Source: JAKQDH01 sp029558835 (GTDB taxonomy: Bacteria; Planctomycetota; Phycisphaerae; UBA1845). From it: 64,000 nt of DNA. Position 1 is the stretch's first letter. Every line of letters starts with the position of its first letter. Location: positions 62,001-126,000 of the forward strand of contig DAOQSN010000009.1 in NCBI GenBank assembly GCA_035356615.1, read 5' to 3'. The position numbers were made by a program, and so were the translations under genes. Shown piece by piece: positions 35,883 to 43,456 of the stretch. Under the pieces are notes generated by a model, which saw only the letters and a list, made by a program, of their open reading frames with translations, was not told the DNA's origin and made no database searches.

Positions 35883-37005
35883 ATGATTCCCAGTGACCCA
35901 GTAGCTGCTCTGGACAACCTGGCGGCCCGGATCGTTACGCTCCGGGACTCTCTTTGACTTGCCGGCGAAACTGGAGGAGCTGGCAAGCATCGAGAAGCGG
36001 ATGGCGGTGCCGGGCTTCTGGGACGATCCGGAGGCCGCCCGGTTGACCATTCAGCGCCTCAAGGCGCTCAAGGCCCTCGTGGACCCGCTGCAACGGCTGG
36101 GCGGTCGCATCGACGAGCTGCACGCCATGAGTGAACTGCTGGCGGAGCAGGACGATGCCGAGGTGCGCGCGGAACGCGACCGCGAAGTGCAGCAGGTGGA
36201 TGCCGAGCTCGAACACGTCGAACTGTTGACGCTGCTGTCCAAGCCGGACGACCCGCGCAACTGTTACTTCAGCATTCAGGCGGGGACGGGCGGGGCGGAT
36301 GCCTGTGACTGGGCGGAGATGCTGTTGCGCGCGTACCTGCGTTACTGCGAGCGGAGTGAGTACGAGGTGGAGGAACTCTCGGTGCGCCCCGGCGAGGAAG
36401 CCGGCATTCAGTCGTGCACGCTGCTGGTCAAGGGGCCCTACGCCTACGGCTACCTTTCCTGCGAGACGGGGGTGCATCGGCTGGTGCGCATCTCACCCTT
36501 CAGTGCTCAAGGCAAGCGGGAGACGAGTTTCGCATCGGTGGACGCGCAGCCGGAGGTGGAGGACGTCGAGATTGAGGTTGACTGGGATCGGGAAGTGCGA
36601 GAGGACACGTTCCGCGCCGGGGGGGCGGGCGGCCAGCACGTCAACAAGACCTCCTCCGCGGTGCGCCTGACGCACCTGGCCACGGGGGTCGTGGTCCAAT
36701 GTCAGAATGAGCGTTCCCAACATAAGAACCGGGCAACGGCGAGGAGGATGCTGGCGGCCAAGCTCCACCAGCTCGAACAGGCGAAGCGCGACAGCGAGCT
36801 GGCCCGTATCTACAGTGAGAAGGGCCAGATCAGTTGGGGTAACGCGATCCGCAGTTACTTCCTGTATCCGGAGCAACGCGTCAAGGATGCCCGCACCGGC
36901 CACACCACCCATAATACGCAGGGCGTGCTGGACGGCGACTTCCAGGAGTTCATCGACGCGGAGTTGCGCCGACGGGCGGCGGCGGCGCATCGACAGGACG
37001 TGTAG
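35883..37005 (+). CDS. prfB: Peptide chain release factor 2 with +1 frameshift
   Basis: The gene is in two frames. ATG 35883 opens 24 codons ending ..CGG GAC TCT CTT TGA. Reading then continues one base further (GAC TTG CCG GCG ..), giving about 373 residues, the usual RF2 length. The product recognises UGA and UAA stop codons and triggers peptide release. Diagnostic motifs are SPF (204-206), the codon-recognition tripeptide of RF2, and GGQ (249-251), the catalytic loop. The in-frame UGA provides autoregulation: scarce RF2 favours the frameshift. No RF2 partner protein is adjacent. A hypothetical start at the TTG 35959 would lack the N-terminal domain. Confidence 0.97.
35946..35958 (+). promoter_or_regulatory. 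prfB: Programmed +1 frameshift site of prfB
   Basis: The slip codon CTT is followed directly by the in-frame TGA and a C (CTTTGAC, 35952-35958), as in the well-studied prfB signal. A GGGA (35944-35947) a few bases upstream could act as the internal Shine-Dalgarno-like stimulator, weaker than the AGGGGG of Escherichia coli. Confidence 0.93.
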
Positions 37006-37031
37006 AGCGAAACTCGCAATGGCACCGGATA

Positions 37032-37130
37032 GGGTGGCGTGCCCAAGCCGCAGGCGCCGGCATGTCGTCGCGGCACGTGTGCACACTCCCCCGGAAGGGC
37101 ATGGCGGTGCTGCGCTTGGCCATGCCACCC
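37032..37130. repeat. REPIN-like palindromic element, complete
   Basis: A 99-bp copy between prfB and the convergent Nudix gene, beginning GGGTGGCGTGCCCAAGCCGC and ending GCGCTTGGCCATGCCACCC. The arms pair over most of 31 positions around a spacer of about 35 bp. Confidence 0.85.
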
Positions 37131-37202
37131 GTTGCGTGGAGCATCTCTGGTGGGGGCCCATCGGTGCGAGCGTGTGACGAGTGCGCTGCGTGCGGTCCGT
37201 GC

Positions 37203-37613
37203 TCAGCGCGGGTGCTGGAGCCACTGGGCGACCTCGGCCGAGGCGGGGTCGAAGTCATACTCGGCGAGATGCAAGCGGCTGACAAAGCGGAACTCGGCAT
37301 AGGGGCCCGCCTGCGGGGTGCCGGTGGCGATGCCGCAGAAGAAGTAGCGCAGCTCGACCTCTTCTCCGTCGAGCATGGCGACGAGGGGGGGCTGGCCGAC
37401 TACGATCTCGACGCGGAGACCCAGTTGTTCGTGCAGCAGGTGGCGCAAGGCGGCCTCGGGCGCCTCGCCGGGTTGCACGGGCCCGCGCGGAAACAGCCAC
37501 TGGCGCGGGACGGCGGCCTCGGCAGGGCAGCGGACGATCAGAACGTGGTCGTCGTAGTTCTCGATGATGCCGGCGGCGTACTGGTGACGGGCCGGGCAGG
37601 GCGTATCAGACAT
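37203..37613 (-). CDS. Nudix-like protein with degenerate Nudix box
   Basis: A 136-residue protein of Nudix fold: strand YAAGIIENYDDHVLIVRC, then the Nudix box region from GPVQPGE onwards. Aligned to Gx5Ex7REUxEExGU, the box reads GPVQPGE, seven residues, then HLLHEQLGL. The REU arginine and glutamate and one of the EE pair are replaced (H, L, Q), so metal binding and hydrolysis are doubtful. The stop of the preceding membrane-protein gene overlaps its ATG as TGATG, showing tight coupling. Its function could be nucleotide sensing or binding instead of catalysis. Confidence 0.8.
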   Translation of the reverse strand: MSDTPCPARHQYAAGIIENYDDHVLIVRCPAEAAVPRQWLFPRGPVQPGEAPEAALRHLLHEQLGLRVEIVVGQPPLVAMLDGEEVELRYFFCGIATGTPQAGPYAEFRFVSRLHLAEYDFDPASAEVAQWLQHPR

Positions 37614-38296
37614 CACGTTTGAGGCTCGCGCAGAACCAGGGTTTGGGAACCGACGCCGAAACTCAGCAAGGTAAGCGACAGCACCACGCGCACCATCCAG
37701 GATGCCCGTCGCTGACCGACGCTCAACTCGCGGGGGAAGTCGCTGAGGGCTTCAGCGGGAATCACGCCGCTGGTGGCCACCCAGCGGAGGTATCCCAGCG
37801 TGCCGCCGGGGCGGTAATGGGCCCGCAGGTAGGCGCGGACCTGGCGGGCGACGTCGGCTTGGTAGTCGGCCGAGGTTCGCTCGCCGAGATTGCCCGTCTG
37901 GCGCACGGCCCGGCTGGCGAGATCATGGGGCAGGTCCGCAGCTTCTTTGTAGAGGGAAGTTCCCCAACAGGCCAGCACGATCAGCGTCGTGCCGGCAACC
38001 AGGGCGCTGGCGGCATAGGGACAGCCGGGGTGGGCGAGGCGGTATGCGAGCGCGCCGATCAGCAGCCCGAAGAGGACGAAGAAGAACAACCCGAGGTAGA
38101 ACGGCAGGGCGGCCGCGTAGGACAGCAGCCAGCCGAAGGGGATCGACAGCGCGGCGGTCACGGCCACGGCGGCCCACCAGCGGCGGTGGGCCCGCGGCCG
38201 GGGCGGAGCTGGCGCCGGCTCCGGGCGGCAGGCGTTGTGGGTCACTTCGGGTGGAGGTACCCCGATGTCTGCGTGGGTATGCAGTGTTTCTACCAT
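37613..38296 (-). CDS. Four-span membrane protein of unknown function
   Basis: A 227-residue protein with about four hydrophobic segments (WWAAVAVTAALSIPFGWLLS, LPFYLGLFFFVLFGLLIGAL, ASALVAGTTLIVLACWG and MVRVVLSLTLLSFGVG). Between the third and fourth spans lies a hydrophilic section of about 70 residues with YLRAHYRPGGTLGYLRW. ATG 38296 overlaps the end of the zinc-ribbon gene by 7 bp. The next gene starts within its stop codon. The three genes thus form a translationally coupled set behind thiE. No family is recognised. Confidence 0.78.
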   Translation of the reverse strand: MVETLHTHADIGVPPPEVTHNACRPEPAPAPPRPRAHRRWWAAVAVTAALSIPFGWLLSYAAALPFYLGLFFFVLFGLLIGALAYRLAHPGCPYAASALVAGTTLIVLACWGTSLYKEAADLPHDLASRAVRQTGNLGERTSADYQADVARQVRAYLRAHYRPGGTLGYLRWVATSGVIPAEALSDFPRELSVGQRRASWMVRVVLSLTLLSFGVGSQTLVLREPQT

Positions 38297-38784
38297 GGGC
38301 TGAAGAGCCCCCAAGCGATCAACCCCAGGGCCAACAGTACGGTCGCGGCCGCGCGGGCCGGGCTCGTCTGGACACCGGCCTCCTCGCGGCACCAGGCCGG
38401 CAAGCGGAAGACGCGGATCGCACCAAGCCCCAGGAAGAAGGACGGCAGGCCGCACGCGATGGCCGCGACACGACCGACCGCCGAGGCCATGCCGCCGGCC
38501 ATGGCCGTCATCCCGAACCCGGTCACGGTGAGGACGACGCCCACGAGCGCCAACTTGAATCCCAGGCGGCCCCACTCTTCGGTGTCCCGCAGCGCCAGCA
38601 ACTGGGCCCGCAGGTTGGAGTCGGAGCGTCGCAACTCACGTTGCTGGAAGATGTAGCCGCACTCGGGGCAGCGGTTGGTGACGGACCCGGTGAGGTTGTA
38701 GTCGCACCGCGGGCAGACCGGGGGCAGCGGACTGTGCCACTCGGTGCCCAGCATGCGATCAAGCTGGTCGGGATTGAGGGTCAC
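38290..38784 (-). CDS. Zinc-ribbon membrane protein
   Basis: The proposed GTG start (38784) has CGGAGAACCG upstream and lies inside the end of thiE. The product of about 164 residues has the CPRCDYNLTG and CPECGYIF pairs of the planctomycete CPxCxYxLxG zinc ribbon, then two or three membrane spans (LGFKLALVGVVLTVTGFGMT, AAIACGLPSFFLGLGAI, AAATVLLALGLIAWG). The same zinc-ribbon head occurs in the truncated gene at the left edge of the window, so it marks a family and not a specific function. Its place between thiE and a second membrane protein with overlaps suggests a shared transcript. Confidence 0.75.
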   Translation of the reverse strand: MTLNPDQLDRMLGTEWHSPLPPVCPRCDYNLTGSVTNRCPECGYIFQQRELRRSDSNLRAQLLALRDTEEWGRLGFKLALVGVVLTVTGFGMTAMAGGMASAVGRVAAIACGLPSFFLGLGAIRVFRLPAWCREEAGVQTSPARAAATVLLALGLIAWGLFSPW

Positions 38785-39862
38785 CTGCGCGGTTCTCCGG
38801 GCTCGGCGGTTCGCAACGGTCCAGCAGGGTGCGCAGTCGTCGCGTGGCGGCCTCGACATCCTGCTGCGCGACGATGCCGGCGCAGACCGCCAAGCAGCAC
38901 CGCCGCACCGCCAGTACCGTTTCCGCATTGTCCGCGGTAATGCCTCCGATGGCCACTACGGGCAGGGAGGTTCGTGCCCGCGCGGTCCGCAGCAGCTCGG
39001 GCCCGGCGATGAGGTCCTGAGGCTTCGTGGCCGTCGGGAACATCGGTCCGACGGCCACGTAGTCGGGGGCCTGGACTAGCGCGTCGGTCAACTGGTCCGG
39101 TGTGTGGGTGCTGAGTCCCACGACGGCACCGGTTGGCAGTACGCGTCGGGCGGCCGCGACCGGCAGGTCGTCCTGCCCGAGGTGGACGCCGTCGGCGCCG
39201 GTCGCGGCGGCGATGTCCGGTCGATCGTTCACGATCAGCAGGGCCCCGTGGTTGTGGCAGAGCCGCGCCAGGCGACGGGCCCGGTCGAGAAGTTCCCTGT
39301 CGGGGAGGTGCTTCTCCCGCAACTGGAGACAGTCGGCCCCGCCGCGCAGGGCGGCCTCGGCCGTGGCGCACCAGTCGCCTCGGCACAACGACTCCGTAAG
39401 CAGGACGTAGAGCCGGACATGCCCGAACGAGTCCCACGCGTGGATATGCAGGACGAGGCGGCGTTCGAGTTCATAGGCTTCGTAGCGGGCCTGCTCGATA
39501 CGGGCGGCCAGCGGGGGATCGAGCAGTTTCGCGTATTCCTCCAGCACCCGCAGGGCTTCGCTCAGACGGGCGGCCGCGGCGCGCACGATGGCCGGCGCGT
39601 CCGCGCGCACGTACTCCGTGGGCGTGGTCACGTCGCGGCCCACATCGTGCACGATGTCGCGGGCGGGCACCAGGCGGTTGCCCAGCGCGGTTGCCATGTC
39701 CTGTACGAGCGTGTGGCGCAGCTTCTTGAGTGCGGCCGTCAGGGTGGGGTCGTCGAGGGCGAAGCGCGCGTATTCCTCCATGACGCGGAGTGCCTCGCGG
39801 GCCCGGTTAAGGTTGGCGTCGAGGATGCGGGCCGCCGTGTTGTCCGCCCAGGTGGAACCCAT
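38759..39862 (-). CDS. thiE: ThiD2-ThiE fusion, thiamine phosphate synthase
   Basis: A 367-residue two-domain enzyme. Residues 1-125 are a helical ThiD2-type domain (ARILDANLNRAREALRVMEE and RLSEALRVLEEYAKLLD, with the arginine-rich RARE signature), proposed to act as an alternative HMP-phosphate kinase. Residues 145-350 are a TIM-barrel ThiE, joining HMP-PP and thiazole phosphate to thiamine phosphate. Visible motifs are CLQLREK, LIVNDRPDIA, GVHLGQDDLP, VGPMFPTATKP and AIGGITADN. The fusion joins two consecutive steps. No TPP riboswitch (CTGAGA or the conserved thi-box words) was seen upstream. Confidence 0.93.
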   Translation of the reverse strand: MGSTWADNTAARILDANLNRAREALRVMEEYARFALDDPTLTAALKKLRHTLVQDMATALGNRLVPARDIVHDVGRDVTTPTEYVRADAPAIVRAAAARLSEALRVLEEYAKLLDPPLAARIEQARYEAYELERRLVLHIHAWDSFGHVRLYVLLTESLCRGDWCATAEAALRGGADCLQLREKHLPDRELLDRARRLARLCHNHGALLIVNDRPDIAAATGADGVHLGQDDLPVAAARRVLPTGAVVGLSTHTPDQLTDALVQAPDYVAVGPMFPTATKPQDLIAGPELLRTARARTSLPVVAIGGITADNAETVLAVRRCCLAVCAGIVAQQDVEAATRRLRTLLDRCEPPSPENRAGDPQSRPA

Positions 39863-40049
39863 CGCGTTCAGGATACCCGAGCCGAGGCCGGGCGGTAAGA
39901 AACCACCCCAGGATCGCCGTTTCCTGTCCGGGGGGTGAAGCGGGCAGCGAATCGATACTCCGTCGATCAGTGTACCCTGTCTGCCGGTTTGTGTTCAGGG
40001 TCTCCCGCGTCGCGGGCGACCACGCCTGTACCCGGGGGGCGTGTCTGCC

Positions 40050-40093
40050 TCCGCTGCCCTCACCCCGACCCTCTCCCAGGGGGAGAGGGGGCA
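40050..40093. repeat. CCCTCTCCC/GGGAGAGGG palindromic repeat
   Basis: GCTGCCCTCACCCCGACCCT followed by CTCCCAGGGGGAGAGGGGGC, inverted orientation relative to 10665, about 35 bp after the end of the nuo operon. It may serve as the transcript end of the operon. Confidence 0.75.
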
Positions 40094-40122
40094 GAGGCTA
40101 CCTCCGAACAGTGCTGGTGCGC

Positions 40123-41718
40123 TCAGGGCTGCCCAGCGGTTGAAGTCGCCACGGTGCGTGCCGTGATCGCCACTGGCGTGGGGGGCGGGTCGGTCAGGGC
40201 GGGTGCAGCCAGGCGCAGAGTTGGCGGGTGCACGTGTGCCGAGGCCCGCCGGGCTTCGTGGGTGAGAGCCCCCGGCCAGACGAACACCAGCAGCAGCGGC
40301 AACGCGCAGGCCAGGAGCCCCAGGCGGATCGGTCCGCCCTGTGCCGGCAGGCAGCGACAGCCTTCGTTCTTCATGTACACGGCGGTAACGATGCGCAGGT
40401 AATACGCGGCTGCGATGGCGGCGTTGGCCACGCCGATCACCGCGAGGACGATCAGGGCGAGACGGTGAGGATGGGCACTGCCGGCGGAGAAGGCGCTGCC
40501 GAAGACAAACACCTTGGCCAGCATGCCGGCCGTGGGCGGGAAGCCCATCAGGCTGAAGACGAAGACGCCCAGCGTCAGGCTCTCGGCCGGGGCCCGGCGC
40601 GCCAGGCCGGCCAGTTCGTCCAGGGTCTCGGGCTCGCGCTCGTCGATGCGGAAGGCGCCGATGAGCGCGAAGGCGCCGAGGTTCATCAAGCCGTACACCG
40701 GCAGGTAGAAGAGCACGGCGGCCACGCCGTCGCGCAGGGGCCCCTCCCCGGTTGCGGGTCCGACGAGCAGGGCGATCAGTATGTAGCCGGTGTGGGCGAT
40801 GCTCGAGTAGGCGAGCATGCGTTTCACGTTGGTCTGCAACAGGGCGACGACGTTGCCCACGGTCATGGTGGCGGCGGCCACGATCCACAGCAGCCAGAAG
40901 AGGTGCTGGGGCAGGTCCCACGCGCACGCGTCGAAAAGCCGCAGGAGGGCGACGAAGCCGGCCGCCTTCGGCGCGAAGCCGAGGAGGCCGGTGACGGGGG
41001 CGGCCGCGCCTTCGTACACGTCCGGGGCATAGACGTGAAACGGCACGGCCGCCATCTTGAACGCCACGCCGGCGAAGACGAGCAGCAGGCCGATGAGCGC
41101 ATAGGTTTCCAGCGCGCTGCCGCCGCCCAGCGTGGAGACGACTCCGGCATCGGTAACGCGGTGCAGGGCCGTAGTGCCCATGACGCCGTAGAGGAAGCTG
41201 AGGCCGTAGGCGAGCAGGGCCGTGGCGAGCGCGCCGAGGAAGAAGTACTTGACGGCCGCCTCGCCCGCCCGGTGGCTGGAGCGCGAGAGGGCGATCAGGA
41301 CATAGGTGGGCACGGAGACCAGTTCCAGAGCGAAGAGCAGCACGAGCAGGTCGTCGGCCGATGCGGTGAGCAATACCCCCAGCAGGGAGAAGAGGATCAT
41401 ACTTAAGTACTCACCGCGCTCGTCTTCCACGGCCTGGTGCCAGTTAACCAGGACCAGCACGGCTCCCACGGCGAGGCCGATGAGGCGAATGTAGAAGGTC
41501 AGCCCGCCGAGCCACAGACCGGGGACGAGTCGGGGTTCCTCGGGAACCCCCGTCAGGAAGGCGACGCCGAGCGCGACCGACAGCGTGACGAACGCAGCGA
41601 GCGGGGCGGCCGGCGGCTGCCGGCGCAGGTCCCGCCTGCCCAGCAGCAGCACGAGGCATGCCCCGAACAGCACGATCAGCTCGGGAGCCAGCGCCAGAAT
41701 GTATGCCTTAAGGGACAT
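40123..41718 (-). CDS. nuoN: NADH-quinone oxidoreductase subunit N
   Basis: A 531-residue antiporter-like membrane subunit of complex I, with about 14 spans. Conserved features are ALELVSVPTYVLIAL (the glutamate of TM5), MAAVPFHVYAPDVYEGA and AYSSIAHTGYILIAL with the lysine in the preceding NVKRMLAYSS segment. ATG 41718 overlaps the nuoM stop by 11 bp. It is the last gene of the operon. The C-terminal 50 residues are hydrophilic and proline/alanine-rich, longer than in Escherichia coli NuoN. Confidence 0.96.
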   Translation of the reverse strand: MSLKAYILALAPELIVLFGACLVLLLGRRDLRRQPPAAPLAAFVTLSVALGVAFLTGVPEEPRLVPGLWLGGLTFYIRLIGLAVGAVLVLVNWHQAVEDERGEYLSMILFSLLGVLLTASADDLLVLLFALELVSVPTYVLIALSRSSHRAGEAAVKYFFLGALATALLAYGLSFLYGVMGTTALHRVTDAGVVSTLGGGSALETYALIGLLLVFAGVAFKMAAVPFHVYAPDVYEGAAAPVTGLLGFAPKAAGFVALLRLFDACAWDLPQHLFWLLWIVAAATMTVGNVVALLQTNVKRMLAYSSIAHTGYILIALLVGPATGEGPLRDGVAAVLFYLPVYGLMNLGAFALIGAFRIDEREPETLDELAGLARRAPAESLTLGVFVFSLMGFPPTAGMLAKVFVFGSAFSAGSAHPHRLALIVLAVIGVANAAIAAAYYLRIVTAVYMKNEGCRCLPAQGGPIRLGLLACALPLLLVFVWPGALTHEARRASAHVHPPTLRLAAPALTDPPPTPVAITARTVATSTAGQP

Positions 41719-43444
41719 GCGCGCTGCCTCCCGTCATGACGAGACTCTCGCCGGCCGCGATCCCTGCCGCCGGCGGTGGGGTAGACCGCGGGTGTGGGGG
41801 AAACATGGTGGCCACGGAGGTTGCATCCGGCAGGTGGCAGGCCTCGGGACGTTGGGCCTGGCGCAGCTCGATGCCCGCGATGTTCTGGACGATGGCGGGT
41901 TCGACGGCGTTGAGCACCGGCCTGGGGTAGACGCCGAGCCAGAGGCACGCCAGGGCGATCGGCGCCAGCACGGCGATTTCGCGGCGGGTGAGGTCGGTGG
42001 TCAGACCGGCGGAGGTGTCGGGCGTGTCGGGCGGCTCGCGCAAGGGCCCGAACAGCACGCGCTGGCACATCCAGAGCATGTACACCGCCCCGAGAATGAT
42101 GCCCAAGGCGGCGGGGATGACCCAGCCGTAGCCCAAGGGCCCGGCGGGCAGCCCGTCGATTGTCGTGGCGGAGGTGGCCGTACCCAGCAACACCAGGAAC
42201 TCGCCGACGAAACCGTTAAGACCGGGCAAGCCGATGCTGCTCAAGGTGAAGAACACGAGGAAGAACGCCAGCCACGGCATCCGTCGCGCGAGGCCGCCCA
42301 GCCGGTGCACGTCCCGGGTGTGGTACCGTTCATACATACAGCCGACGACGAGGAACAGCGCCCCCGTGCTGAGGCCGTGGTTGATCATGTACAGTACCGC
42401 GCCGCTGATGCCGGCCACTTTCAGGCTGAACAGGCCCAGCATGCAGAAGCCCAGGTGCGACACGGAGGAGTACGCGACGAGTTTCTTGACATCGTCCTGG
42501 ACCCAGGCGGCCAGGGCAGCGTAGATGATGCCGATGATGGACAGTACCGCGACGACCGGGGCGAGCTCGAAGCTGGCGTCGGGCAGGATCGGAATGCTGA
42601 GGCGGCAGAAGCCGTAGGTGCCCAGCTTCAGCAGCACGCCCGCCAGGACGACGCTGCCGGCCGTCGGGGCCTCGGTATGGGCGAGCGGCAACCACGTGTG
42701 CACGGGGAAAAGCGGGACCTTGATGGCGAAGCCGGCGGCGAAGGCGAGGAACAGCCAGCGTTGCACGGTGAGCGGCAGGGCGCCGTTGCGGCCTAAGTCG
42801 GTGAGGGCGGCCAGGTTCAGCGTCAGCGTGCCGGTGGTCTTCCACGCGAACCAGGCGAGGTACAGCACGCCCGCGAAGAGGAACACGCTGCCGGCGACGG
42901 TGAAGATGAAGAACTTGTTGGCCGCTGCACGCTTGCGCGGGCCGCCCCAGATGCCGATCAGGAAATACAGCGGCACCAGCGTGAACTCGAAGAAGACGTA
43001 AAACAGCAGCAGGTCCGTGGCGCAGAAGGCACCCGCCATCGCCACCTGCAGGAGCAACAGCAGGAAATAATACTCACGTTCGCGCACGCGGATGCCGCTG
43101 AAGCTGCCCCACACAACCAGCGGCATCAGGAACGACGTAAGTGTCAATAGCGCGAGGCTGATGCCGTCGACGCCGAGGCGATAGCCGACGTCGATGCGCT
43201 CGGGCCCGGCCGCGGTCAGCCAGGGCACGTGGCAGGTGAGGCGATAGCCGTTCTCGGTGGTGACGCCGGCCGCCTGCTGGCGGGCGAAGGCGAACACCGC
43301 CGCCAGCGTCAAGAGCAGCGTCGCCAGCGTGGAGAGCAGAGCGCCACGGCGCAGGGCGTGCTCGTAGCCGCGCGGCGGCAGCCACAGCAGCAGGGCCCCC
43401 ACCAGGGGGGAGAAGATCACCAGGGTGAGAATCCACTCAGTCAC
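41708..43444 (-). CDS. nuoM: NADH-quinone oxidoreductase subunit M
   Basis: A 578-residue antiporter-like proton-pumping subunit starting at GTG. It shows the conserved FFEFTLVPLYFLIGIWGG (TM5 glutamate), VPLFPVHTWLPLAHTEAPT and DVKKLVAYSSVSHLGFCMLG. About 14 spans are apparent. The C-terminus of about 70 residues after the last span is proline/histidine-rich and probably extra-membranous. The stop overlaps nuoN, and only about 12 bp separate it from nuoL. Confidence 0.96.
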   Translation of the reverse strand: MTEWILTLVIFSPLVGALLLWLPPRGYEHALRRGALLSTLATLLLTLAAVFAFARQQAAGVTTENGYRLTCHVPWLTAAGPERIDVGYRLGVDGISLALLTLTSFLMPLVVWGSFSGIRVREREYYFLLLLLQVAMAGAFCATDLLLFYVFFEFTLVPLYFLIGIWGGPRKRAAANKFFIFTVAGSVFLFAGVLYLAWFAWKTTGTLTLNLAALTDLGRNGALPLTVQRWLFLAFAAGFAIKVPLFPVHTWLPLAHTEAPTAGSVVLAGVLLKLGTYGFCRLSIPILPDASFELAPVVAVLSIIGIIYAALAAWVQDDVKKLVAYSSVSHLGFCMLGLFSLKVAGISGAVLYMINHGLSTGALFLVVGCMYERYHTRDVHRLGGLARRMPWLAFFLVFFTLSSIGLPGLNGFVGEFLVLLGTATSATTIDGLPAGPLGYGWVIPAALGIILGAVYMLWMCQRVLFGPLREPPDTPDTSAGLTTDLTRREIAVLAPIALACLWLGVYPRPVLNAVEPAIVQNIAGIELRQAQRPEACHLPDATSVATMFPPHPRSTPPPAAGIAAGESLVMTGGSAHVP

Positions 43445-43456
43445 CGGGACCCGCCC

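Noticed and set aside
35959..37005. prfB starting at TTG 35959 as a simple gene
   Set aside because: It would lack the N-terminal domain. The upstream frame with ATG and the CTT TGA C slip site restores the normal length.
39863..40122. A TPP riboswitch upstream of thiE
   Set aside because: The conserved words of the thi box were not found on the minus strand of this stretch.
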